Of a DNA stretch of 64,000 nt, positions 10,279-21,700 are shown piece after piece. The stretch comes from Hydractinia symbiolongicarpus (Eukaryota > Cnidaria > Hydrozoa > Anthoathecata > Hydractiniidae). The notes below the pieces were generated by a model that worked only from the letters and a program-made list of their open reading frames with translations, ran no database searches and had not been told where the DNA came from. Location: positions 13,102,501 to 13,166,500 of the forward strand of contig NC_079882.1 in the NCBI RefSeq assembly GCF_029227915.1, written 5' to 3'. A program made the position numbers and the translations under genes. Each line of letters begins with the position of its first letter. Position 1 is the first letter of the stretch.

Positions 10279-10690
10279 AATGTCTGACTACTTAAAGCGT
10301 AAACAATTTATCAAGGTGTTTGCTAATTGTTTTAACGAAGCAAGAGCAGATATTTGTGCGAATGGTTTCTGGATTACAGATGACGTAACTTGACGGGAGA
10401 GCCTTCGACCCTAATGCACAACAATACAAGAATCAATCCATCAAACAGTGCTTTGTAAAAAAAACTGAAAATAAACGCCATTACAATGATAGAATCAAAA
10501 TTGATTAATGAAGTTTTCAGCGTAAGCGATGGGTGGTGAATGCCGTATGTTTAATTCACGATTAGGTGAGTTATTGGCGATGGAAATTAGAAAATTCGGT
10601 TACGAACAAAACTCAACCTTTCATTGTTACGATCAATGTTGCTTTGTTTACGTGTTCTCGTTTCACACGAAAAAAATATTGAAATTGCAG
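10279..10690 (+). pseudogene. Decayed transposon-associated reading frame
   Basis: The plus strand gives a short frame ending GFWITDDVT, then in a shifted frame GRAFDPNAQQYKNQS and FVKKTENKRHYNDR, and later a stretch LLRSMLLCLRVLVS. These blocks, in this order, are familiar from a protein tail often linked to cnidarian LINE or recombinase-type retroelements. Multiple stops and frame changes show it is dead. The family name is uncertain; only the order of blocks is used. Confidence 0.45.
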
Positions 10691-11994
10691 TAAAAACATC
10701 GAAAACATTGAATATATTTTGAGTTAAGTAAACCTGCTAAATATGTCTGTAGAAAAGTGTTACAAGCAAATATAACTAACGAAGAGTTTATCAAAAATTG
10801 TCCATAAAGCTAAAGCTATGCAAAAAAAATTTCTTAAAGGATTCAAGGCAATTGTAACTGTAATTGTAAACGAAGATGGTCGAGAAGAATTGGGATATGT
10901 TTGCGAAAGAAATGAAAGCTTAACACATAAAACCTGCTAAAGACGGACAAAATAAAAATGATCCCAATTAAGGCAGCATTTTGAATTCAAGTTTGCATGC
11001 TGGATCAATCATACTAAAGCAGGGCGAGATGATTCTACAGCAACTAAAAAATTTAGCCCTCTATGAAAGCGAATAAGTATGAACGTGTTGGCGCGTAGGA
11101 ATTCGTAAAATACGAGTATGAAGATGTTTCAATAGAGATCATATAGAAGGCATGTTATAACCATTTTGCTGCCATTCTACCAAACGGCATGGTTCGGCTT
11201 TCCAAACGGTCATGGAGCTCCCACCACCGTCGTTCAATCTAGAGTTCAGAAAGAGTATTTAAATAACAAAAAAATGTTTTGTTTTGATCAGAAATAAACA
11301 ATACACCCAAAGCTTATAGAAAGTCGCTGGCCCATAAATTACTTAATCTGTTGGATCCTCTAAATCCCCATGATCCTTGTCTTAAATAAGCATGCATTGT
11401 GGACATCACTACAGTTTGAGTACCTTTGTCAATACGTATATAGGCTGAAATTATGCGATGTTCGTAAAGGATTCTAGATACCATCGGCTGATTAATTCAG
11501 GTTTTGAATTGGTTACCCAAACCTTTAACCTTAGAGTCTTTTTGCTTGATGGGTCCATGCAACCACAAATAGTCAAGGGAACCCCATTAACCTATCATGA
11601 CCATTCAGTGATAATCCTTCTGATCTGGACGCCGCTCCTCTAACTGTTCAGGCACAAATTCAAACATCAAATCCTGAGCCAAATGTCGTGGTACTTTAAG
11701 GTCATATTTTTGCCTAAGTTTTTGATGCAAATACGAAGCCATTGAGTTCTCTCTGTATAGTTTGTCTTGCTAAGGCACAGCAATGCCAGCCTTCAGGTAT
11801 CCCTGAAGATTGTGTTTATTTTGTAGTCTGTATGTAGTTTTATTTCTTTTGTATGTACCTAGCCTAAAGTTTTATGTTAAATGTTACACTTGAGTAACTT
11901 TATGTTACTTGTTAGTATTTTAATGTATGTTATTACTGTCTTGTTCTTCTGTTCTCATGTCTGTTAACGACCTATTGTGTTACTTTTAAAGCCC

Positions 11995-12830
11995 GGAAAA
12001 ATCCACGGGTTCGCCCTTCCTTCAAGTTTACCCATCACAACAAAGTTGATAAAAATATATCGCATTTGATATTCGTGTTTCCGTGGCACGACTTTTTAAC
12101 TCAGCGTGGCGACTGCGCAGAGACAGACAAAATACGGCTATTATTAATGATAGTCGTTAGCCCGTACAAAAATCCACGGGGTCGCCTGTCGTTTAAATTA
12201 ACCCGTTCCAACAAAGTGGACAGAAATATATCGCATTTGGTTTGGTGCGCATTTTAAAAATTTCGTGTTTCCGTTACGGGACGCGGCTTTCGCGGACACA
12301 CAGTCAGACAGACGACGGCTATTATTAAAGAGACTAGTCGTTGCCCGTGGAAAAATGCACGGCTTCGCCTGGCCATTATATTTAGCCGTCGCAACAAAGT
12401 GGATAAAAATATATCGCATTTGATATTCGTGTTTCCGTAACATCATTTTCTAACTTGGCGGGATGTCCGCGCAGAGACAGACGCGCGACGGCTATTATTA
12501 AAGAGACTAGTCGTTGCCCGTGGAAAAATGCACGGCTTCGCCCGTCCATTATATTTAGCCGTCGCAACAAAGTGGATAAAAATATATCGCATTTGATATT
12601 CGTGTTTCAGTAACATCATTTTCTAACTCAGCAGGGGGTCCGCGCAGAGACAGACAGACGATGGCTAAAATTATAGAGACTAGCCAGTAACCCATGGAAA
12701 ATCCACGGGGTCGGCCGTCCTTTATATATCGCATTTTGCGTTTCCGCCACGAGAATCGCCTATCGCGGACAGACAGACAAAATACGTCTATTATTAAAGA
12801 GACTAGCCGGGAGAACCGGCGTCGAATCGC
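11995..12830. repeat. Tandem repeat, unit about 175-180 bp, five diverged copies
   Basis: Each unit contains a cgtggaaaaatccacggg foldback, tcgcc, caacaaagtgga, atatatcgcatttg, cgtgtttccgt, cgcagagacagacag, and ggctattattaaagagactag. The caacaaagt word recurs at about 12037, 12210, 12390 and 12566, and a shortened fifth unit starts near 12700. Small minus-strand frames in this block repeat the same peptide and are by-products of the repeat. A lone fragment with the gacagccaaaatacggctattattaaag part lies at about 15137-15170. The satellite-like array ends at about 12820. Confidence 0.85.
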
Positions 12831-13139
12831 CGGGTTAATCCACAAGTAGCTGTTGTTGAACGCCCTGAGGAGCGCTTAAAAAGAACAGCAAACTGCGCGA
12901 CACGGTCAAGTGGAGCCCTGTAGTACGGGTATGCAGTATGTTGTAAATCAAGTGAAGCGCATACACATAGTGTTGCGACTTTAATATATTTTTTAAAAAA
13001 TAACTTTCCCACAACGATATCTGAAATAAAAACAGAGTTTGCAAACCGTTGTTACTCCGTCATACCCAAAACCATTGGTCAATGTTATTTTAATTTGCGG
13101 AATAAGTTTTTGTGAAAATTAAAAAATTAATGGTTACAA

Positions 13140-13560
13140 CAGGCGGAGCACTTACTTAAACAGTGTCGCACAAGCGTATAGGGATAATACCCTTTTGAAA
13201 AAAACTTTCTCGCAGACTCTGTTATAATAAAAACAAAACAAACAGTCCATTGCTAACACGGGGGTGAGCGGTTAGTCCAGGTAAACAGTGTTGCACATCC
13301 GTACAGGCGTAATTCTCGAGAAAGCTTAAAAATTAATTGTCACAGTGGGTTGACACCTTGGTAGGGGTAAACCACGTGGCACCATGCGCATAGGCGTAAC
13401 AGCCTTTTTTAAAAAACAATCTGTTGTTAACAATGGGATAAGCGTTTAGTACAGTTAAACAGAGTTGAACAGGCGTATAGGCGTAATACCCTTTTCTAAA
13501 AAAACTTCATTGAAACTTCGGTTTATATAAATAAAAACACAAGGAACCAGCCTGTTGTTA
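13140..13560. repeat. Degenerate tandem repeat of about 100 bp
   Basis: Imperfect units share the words ttaaacagtgttgcac, gcgtataggcgtaatac, ccctttt and aaaaaactt. They start near 13155, 13270, 13362 and 13452, and a detached unit is at about 14350-14460. Divergence is high. The detached unit is followed by a repeat copy at 14520, as the 13452 unit is by the copy at 13612, so a block of roughly 900 bases seems duplicated. Confidence 0.6.
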
Positions 13561-13611
13561 CCCGTCCAGCTAAAACAATCGCTCAGTCATTTTATTTGCA
13601 AAAGTTTTCCG

Positions 13612-13930
13612 GAAAGCAATAAAAGATGTAGCTATCTAGCTATAACTGCATTTAGCATAATAATTATTGCTTAAGAATATTGTTGTAGCCAAACTGCATT
13701 TTTATACTCTCATCTTTTAGCCAAGTATAGGAGCTAGCTAAATGGCTACAGCCTGGACATATTAATAAATGTTGGATGGGGTTTTGGGTAGGGTTGGGTT
13801 ATACCATTTTTGAAGGCTCTAGCTAGCTAGCGAGCCTTCAAAATTTTCGTTCCTGGCCAAAAATCCTAAAACTGGTGCGTTTAAGAACTGTACGTGACTA
13901 AAAAACGTGACAATATATTTATCTTAACAT
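13612..13930 (+). repeat. Dispersed GTAGCT-rich repeat, copy 2
   Basis: It shares the ordered blocks of copy 1: aataaaagatgtagct, tgttgtagccaaactgcattt, gctagctaaatggctac, and the end tgactaaaaaacgtgacaat. The cctaaaactggtgcgttt block matches the aaatcttaa-ggttt block of the other copies. Confidence 0.6.
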
Positions 13931-14519
13931 TTTTGAACATACAAAAGAAAATATTGCAAAAAAAATAGAACACGAAAAGGTGAAACAGACCTACAAACAA
14001 CACCGACCACCATCACTTCGTCATCATGTTCCTTCGTTGGCTTGTCAAGGCTGCGGAAATCTTGGATTGGTTTTTCAAGGAATCAGGCGTTTTGATTGGT
14101 GTATAGTACGTGCGAGCGGTCAAAACAAAGTCAGTTAAACTATCAGTAAAATTGTCCGATTTGTTTTCTGTAGCACCTAAGCGGAATCGGCGATTAAGAT
14201 CACGGTGGTAACTATTGTTAAAAATGGCGTATTAAAATAATTGCATTCCTTTTAATCACTTCATTTATTTTTTATAGTTAAGTTATTACATTAAAGAAAT
14301 AAATTTATTTCTTAAATTTATTTTAATCAATAATAAGATTTACAGAGAGGACAGTTAAACAGAGTTGAACAGACGTATAGGCGTAATACCCTTTTCCTAA
14401 AAAGTTTTATCACAATTTCGGTTAAATAAAAACACATGTAACAGCCAGTCGTTACTTAGTCCAGCTAAAAATATAACTGAGCCATTAAATTTTGTGGTTT
14501 ATATTATAATATGTTTTCA

Positions 14520-14850
14520 TGACAGTAATAAAAGGTGTAGCTACTTAACTCCTTTAGCATCAGAATTATTGAGAATTTTGTAGTAGCCAAACTGTATTTT
14601 GCTACTTTCACTTTTAGTGTCACGGGAACCAAGAGCTAGCTAAATAGCCACAACCTCAAGTACAAATAAATAACAATATACTAGGCTAAATGAAATCAAA
14701 ATAATCGGAAGAAATAAAGCTAGCTATAGTTAGCTGGCTTTAGCAGGATGCTACTTTGAAATCTACGTTTGTAGCTAGACAAAATCTTAAGATTGGTTTG
14801 TTTTAAGATTTATACATGGCTAGAAAACGTGATGAAGTATTTGTCTTAAC
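14520..14850 (+). repeat. Dispersed GTAGCT-rich repeat, copy 3
   Basis: It contains aataaaaggtgtagctac, tagtagccaaactgtattt, gctagctaaatagccac, atctacgtttgtagc, cttaagattggtttgtttt and catggctagaaaacgtgatg. It is the best-preserved copy and lies about 900 bases after copy 2, to which it is more similar than to copy 1. Confidence 0.6.
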
Positions 14851-15179
14851 ATGTGAAAACACACAGTAAATAAATAATCCTATAGATTCAAAGTATTTAG
14901 AAGAGAAAAGGATCGAAATAGACCTACAAACCTCATACCATCACTTTCTAACCAAAAAAGGCCTTCGTAAGCGTAGCATGTTTTCTCCGTCGGCATTTTG
15001 GAGACCGCGAAAAACTTGGATCGTTTATTAGTGAAAATCGAGCCTGTTGATTGGTCAATTACGCCCGAGCGGTCAAAACGAAGCTGCAGGGACGCTGGGA
15101 TTTTCCATGTGCCTCGCTATTTAAGATGCCATGTTGCGTAAAGACAGCCAAAATACGGCTATTATTAAAGAGATGTGAA

Positions 15180-17167
15180 ACTTAACTATATTTTCCTCCA
15201 CTGACATAAGACAACGTTGATTGTGTGAAGCTGAACTTTTGAAATTTTAGAATTTACTGCCACTTGCACTACCGTAATTTATCAAGTTCCAACCTCTCTC
15301 CCAGAGCGTGTTGCCTATTTTTCATATCCAGACAGCGAGATACACCTTCCCAATAATTTCCTAATTTGCTGTGAAGAGACATTACTGCGCATTAATAAAG
15401 GACATTGATTTGGCTAAAATTATCTAAGAAAATATCGTCTTTGTTACAAGACTAAAAATGTGTGTATCTGTTGGTCCAGGGCAAGCAACATGGTGGCTTG
15501 AAATATCACTTGTCTCCTCGTGTATTTTTTTTTTTAAGAAGCAATGGCTTTAAGTAAAAAAGAGCATAAGTTCGAGTTCGAGTCCATGGAATATAAAAAG
15601 GAGTTAAAAGATGCAAGACTCTGGGTAGAGATTTGGTGATAACAAAGTTCGATTATCTTCATTTTATTTGTCAACCTGGAAAGATGAAACGCGTACGCGA
15701 TTCATCCTCATATCAAAAAACGCTACAGGCCCTGGGATCGAGGTTGTTTATTTGTGCGTTTTGTCCTTCTCTTTAATGACCTAAGGAACGGACAGACATG
15801 AACACAGACTTAGCGTATTAATATATTTAGAGTCGTTGAGTGGCCCGTGGAAAAGGGAAGTAAATAATTACGGAATTATATTTTAAAGACGTCATGAATG
15901 ACCCGTCTATATACGAAAATAATTTTTTAACCTGTTGTTTTTATGGTGTAGTGCATGAAAGTCTAATCAAATCAATGCATAGAATCATTTGGTTTTGACA
16001 CAAGGTTAAGGAGAGTCAGTTAAAAGGATTGTCGATGACATCATCCACCCGTTGGGTTTGTTCGGGGAATTGACCCAATTTTGGTCCCAGGTGGTTCCTA
16101 ATTAACCACGCGGGAGTTAATGTCTGCATTCGTTTCAAAGTTTTTTGTGCCTTAAGTTACAAGCGCAACGCAAAGACAACAATAATTTTTAAAATGCTGT
16201 TGACGTCAATCCGTCTTATTGTATCAGTCAACAAAGCAATAATTGTTCAGACTATATCCCCTTTGCTTGTTACGGAATCAAAGATTACTAGAGTCACTGC
16301 ATTGCGCTTTAAACTTCATGGGCACATAACTGGATGTGAGTTGTTCTGGTGATGTCAGTTGTTTCATCCCAGCGCCAATTTATTTGATTCGGGACAAAAA
16401 GCATTTAAAACTCAGCCATTCGACAAAACACAAGTGCTTCATCTAAAAATCTAGTTTTCTGCCATTTCCCTATACTAAATAATGAACTTCTGACTGACGT
16501 GCAGGCATATCTAACGTAAAACACCTTTTTCACTTATTTTACAAACATACAAATTCTAGTGAGGAATAAGAAGTAAAAAATAGAGTCACTTTACTTATTT
16601 AATCCTTGAGTTGAGCAGCCGGTCATTGCTATGAGGGTAGCAGTTAAACATAATTATTGACAGTAAAAATTATATATATTATTTCATTTAAGGCTATCCG
16701 TAAAATCCTTAAAATGTTTACAAAAAAAATTCTGAAACGTATATAACAAAAGTTGACCCTATTCAGGTTGGCGTATTATTTACTCCCGGTTCAACTTATT
16801 AGGATGTCAATTAGACAAAAATAAAATAAAATGATACGCCCTATTGTACGTCCTTTAAATACAATTTTTGGTGCATTTTTGCTCCACAGGGCACCAGAAT
16901 TCACAAAACTAGTAATGTCAGAAAGATATTAACGCCTTTGAGTCTAAACGGGTGTTAGTATGAAAGGGCTTTCAACGAATTTTCAAATGATAAAAAATTA
17001 GCTGCTAGAAGTTTCAGGGCCATTCGGTTGACCGTTCTAATGTTAAGCAAAAGTATAGGGCATTTTAGTTCTTTTTCAGTGTTTTCCTTATTTCATACGT
17101 CATTTTTGACTAAATCATGGCACTGAATTACTTTCAGTAGCTAAGCAAAAGCCAGAAAATAAAAAAA
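15180..17167. other. Noncoding stretch downstream of the RNA-repair gene
   Basis: No gene signal was found on either strand. The part from 16015 to 16140 (gatgacatcatccacccg, tggtcccaggtggttcctaa, taaccacgcggg) is a diverged copy of sequence at 29770-29910 and so belongs to a dispersed repeat. The 3' end of the minus-strand gene is at 17168, so part of this stretch may be its 3' untranslated region. Confidence 0.45.
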
Positions 17168-18714
17168 TTATCGCTTAAAAATTATAGTTACAATCACGTC
17201 GCCTAATTCGTTTTGCAAACTCTCTGTGAATGATTGCACTAACTTTTTGCTTCCTTCTAAGGACGACGTTCCAAAATATATCGTGTCGCTTAAAACAACT
17301 CCAGGATATACTTTCAAACCACGTTGAATTAACGTTCTGATTAGCGTTCCAAGTCGAGCTTCCGCTAGGACCATACCTTTCCACATAGCCACAGGATCCG
17401 AAGTAGTCAGTTTGAGACGAATTTCTCCTTTCATTTTGATAGAGGTAGGCGCCGTAAACAATAACTGTTGAATACTTGAACGACTCGACTCTCTGAAACA
17501 TTCTACTAATGGTTGAATGTAAAGTTCCGGTACAAACCCTTTAAAGAGTGTTTTCCATTCATCTTCATTAACTTCAGAAAGGTACTTAAAAAATTGCAAT
17601 AGTACTTTTTCGAAACCTTTCATGCTTTCAAAGCCTTTCACAAATAAGTCAATAGATAATTCAAGGATAAATTTTGACAACATGTGAACGAGATGAAATG
17701 TGCGAACACAGTGAAAAGCATTACCTTTTAAATGTTTCCTCGATAATACCGCACAGACAACGTCAATAATCATCCCAAAGTCATCTAAACCAATCCTTGA
17801 TTCTATTGGTCGAACGACGTCTTCTAAGAATATTAACCCATCCAACGCACGCTTACTAGTTTTGTCGTCGCATTGTTTATATAAAGATTTTATGTGTGTT
17901 TTACAAGAACTCATAACAGCTGCGATGACAATATCAAACTCAATGGGGCATGAGTTGATGTATTCGAATTTAATTTTCAATCTTGGACAACGAATAGCAG
18001 AAGCAACATTGATGTACTTCACGCCATACGTTTTAAGCTTTTCTGCGAGCAACTTAATATAATGATCTACGCTTTTATCGTTAGGAGCTAGAATGCACAA
18101 ATCAACATCCGTTCTTCGGTTTAGCACATATGAACCAAATGGTAGAATCTCCTTTACTCCGTTGGCCGTACCTGTCACGTCGTTCCATGCTGCAGCAATA
18201 AAACTTATCCCTTCGCTAACAGCCAGCTTGTATGCTTCGGTTTGACGACAACCCATACGATCTAGCATACATTCAACGGTCATCTTATATGGATCTGGAA
18301 GTTTTTCCCGTACATGAAATAGTTGAAAATCTATGTCCGGATGTGCATAAGCCAAACCACGGACTGAATCCACATTGGTACTTTGATCATCCCAAAATTT
18401 TACCTCTTTGACGCTTGGGAATGCTTCAAGCAAACTATTGACGTAATTTCTTTTATATTTACTTACCTCGCCACTATATCTGCTACGAGTAGTTGGTTTG
18501 AGCATAAATCTACCAAAGGACATTCCATTCTCAAGCGTGATGCTTTTAACAGCTTGCCTTAGATCTTCGATTCGCGCTGTCAGTAGTACCGACATCGAGC
18601 ACGCTCGATCTTTGTGATCAAAGTATTCTTTTAAAGACGGACCTGGGTGCACGTGTAGAGGTGATTGAAGAGATTGTATTTTTGACAACCAGCCGTCGTA
18701 TGGCCAAGGTGTGC
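17168..18714 (-). CDS. Exon 4: HAD phosphatase remainder plus nucleotidyltransferase
   Basis: The acceptor is a T-run ending in GCAG before 18714; the first full residues TPWPYDGW continue the HAD domain begun in exon 3, as expected for HAD_SAK proteins. HAD motif II is VLLTAR and motif IV is VKFWDDQ, so with the exon 3 motif DFDGT the phosphatase set is complete. A polymerase-beta-fold nucleotidyltransferase follows: FGSYVLNRRTDVDLCI gives the GS signature and two acidic residues, and PIEFDIVIA the third. The C-terminal 250 residues are helical, as in poly(A) polymerase-like proteins. The stop is TAA at 17168-17170. Confidence 0.85.
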
Positions 18715-21700
18715 CTGCAAAAAAACAATTACAAAAGTAATTGAAAATTAGTACTTATTATACAGCTTCTCCGCGTTAAAATTAAATTTGCCTTTCCAAG
18801 GCCCCGGCGTCGAGTCTTTTGTGTGTATAGGGTATTCTTGTTAATTGAGACTGCTACTTTTATTCAGAGGGAAAAATTATTATTAACTAGAACTCGGACA
18901 AGTGCTATTCTTTTTCATTTCCTCAGAATATAAAATATCCGCCTAAATGCGACATTTTTTTTACTTGGTTTCTTGGTGGTCTTATTTAACGAAGTATACT
19001 GTGATAATCTTGGCATCAGGTTTGCTGGTGCTGTTGAACACGCCATTTTAAAAAATGCACTGGATTTAATTTGATTGTTCTTAACAGTAAGAGAAACAAC
19101 CCATAAGGAATAAATTTATTCACATCAATGTTAACTTTGTTTAATACCAAAATGATAGAATAGGAAAATAAGATTTAGAATATGTTAAGAGTGTTTGTAT
19201 GGTAATTTTTTTCAGTTTCAACAAAGTTAACTTTACCCTATTAAGGCCTGAACTTTAGGGGCTCCCCAAATCCAGGGAGAAGGGCTGCTGGCGCTCGCTT
19301 TATATCTCCTAAACAAGAAGAATTTAACACAAAACTTGATGACGTCATTGATTTGACGATGACGTCTGCAGTTTTCAAAATCCCTTAATTTTTACCTAAT
19401 ATTTTCCTCAATACTTTACAGTTAAATGGAACGGTCATGCTCAATTAATAAACTCTCCATCAGAGTGAATTTGAAATCACTAGACTCTTTCTCAAGCACA
19501 GGGAAGTTGTGAAACTTTATCCTTTAGAATTATTTTGATAGTTCTATCATTACAATTTTATTACTGTGGTTATATTTAGTATATATCTCGAACGTTTATA
19601 TATATTGGATGAGTTGTAGATTTTGTCGTGTTTTTTTCTTAATATCTCTAAAAACTGCTCTAACTACTTTTCAGGACGTTTGAAGACAAAATTCGAGTAA
19701 AAAAAATTTTGATTTTTGGAATCGACACGATCCTACAATTTCCTGTTGCTATGACAACTATAACTACATTTAAAAAAAAGGGGAAAGCTATCCAAAGAGT
19801 AAGTCCCTACTAGTTCAAAATTTATTTTAAAAATTCTGAAAAGGGGAGCCTTAACCCTGCTTGAATTGATTTGAAAAAACAATGTTAAGCTTTCAAAGAA
19901 AAAACCCGAAAACGTCATGGGACAAGTGTTAAAAAAAAAACATGCGTAGTCGTCCACCAAAGCACCATTTGAGGGGCGTTTATTTATATTTACATTTTTA
20001 CAACGCATACTTTCATAGATTATGCTTCTCCTTCTCCTTTGTCTTATAAGTTACATTGGTAACGAAAAATTTCGGACGGAATAACTTTCGGATATTTTTT
20101 TGTCGGAAAATTTTTCCGTCTGAAATTTGTGTCTGCTGAAAGTTTTTCTGTCCGAAAATTTTGGTTTTTCTATTTTTTTAAAAAAAGGACTAGAGCATAG
20201 AAATTATATATAGGGTAATCAGAAAATCAATAAATGCAGTTTTAAAATTATTATTTTCGTTATGATAACGTAAGCTGTTTTGAAGGCTACTCTCGCAAGA
20301 GGACGATGCGAAAAGTAACGTTTGTTATTGTGTAGTTTACAATAAACAATAAAGTAATAAACTGGCATGCAGGCAAATAATGTACAAATTATTACCTGTC
20401 ATTTCTTGATACAGTTTTCTTCCTTCTGTTGGACCAGGCGTATGAAATAAAGTTCCATCGAAATCAAAGATATACAACGACTTCACAACGCGTGGGCCAA
20501 AATACATTCCAGCTTCTTTTTCCACATGGTTCTGATTTTCTTCGCCACTCCCATCATTTAAATAATCGATCCCGTCTTCATTCTCAGGCCCGCACAAAGT
20601 GCCTAGGAAAACGCTGAATTGTTTAGGGTCGGTACACATTTTACTTACGCTCGCACTGATTGCAATTTGCACCCCAACTACACCAGAAAGAATCACTTCT
20701 TCTTCGAGGTTTTTTATAATTTCTTTTTCCAGCCATTTCTGCGCTTGTTTCGCAGGAGTTTTTTTGGCATGTGATATTGTAACATGAGGTAATTTCAATG
20801 TGCACAACTTTTCATCCAACTCCTTAACCAGCACAGCTTGAATATAACTGTTTTCAATAAAACCAGTCATTTTTACTCGACTATGCTTTCCGACGGGTGT
20901 ATTTTTCACATCTGTTAAGGTTGGCGCATGCCTGATTGTCATATGATCTCCAGAAATAACCCTATGATTTGGCGGAAAATGTTTCAGCAACTTTTTTTGG
21001 GAACATTCATCTAAGTAAAGAGCGGAATACAAAACATCTTGTGCGGTTGAAGAATGAGTTGATTTCGCTTTGATCTTATTCAAATCTTTTGTCATTATAT
21101 CAATTATTGAAATATCCGAATTAGAATTTATGTAGGCTGCGTTGTTATCCAGCTCCCATCTTAAAAACATTTCTTTATGGATAACATCAGTAACTTGATG
21201 AATTCCACGTTTGCAATATCTTTGTCTCTGTGATTCATCTTCGCATAAGATCTCCACCACACTGCATTTATATCCACACAACAGTGCAAGACGTTCGTAT
21301 ATTTGATACTCCCACCTCTGCGAATGAGTGTTATCCACGATTATTAGGTTAGTCTCCTCTTCCATTCCAGCAACGAACCTATCACGACAATAAGCATGCG
21401 CGGCGGAAATTTTTTCACCGGTAAACGCATATGAATCGCTTGTTTTAAAGTACCCGTCAGCATTACACACTTTTATAGATAAGTCATTTTTTTCGGAGTT
21501 TAGTAAATGTTGCACAAAATGCGACTTCCCACTACCAGGTAATCCTCTTAAAATAAGTACAGTTCCTTTTGATATTTGTCCAGAATCTATCGAAGAAAGC
21601 GACTTCTCAAAAGACAAGGCAGTTTTTTCAAATATTATCTTATCGTGTGAAAGTAACCCCGCCATATATTCATTAGATATTTCCTCTGGAATTAACCGTG

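Larger units (their letters stand above)
8534..11990. other. Noncoding, repeat-bearing stretch
   Basis: No host gene was found in these 3.4 kb. The part from 8868 to 9245 is one copy of a dispersed repeat, 10026-10051 is a hairpin, and 10279-10690 is a decayed transposon-linked reading frame (all listed separately). A poly-A run lies at about 10207-10226. The rest shows many stops in all frames. Confidence 0.5.

Noticed and set aside
12198-12845. Several minus-strand ORFs with similar peptides
   Set aside because: They restate the 175-180 bp tandem repeat in different units.
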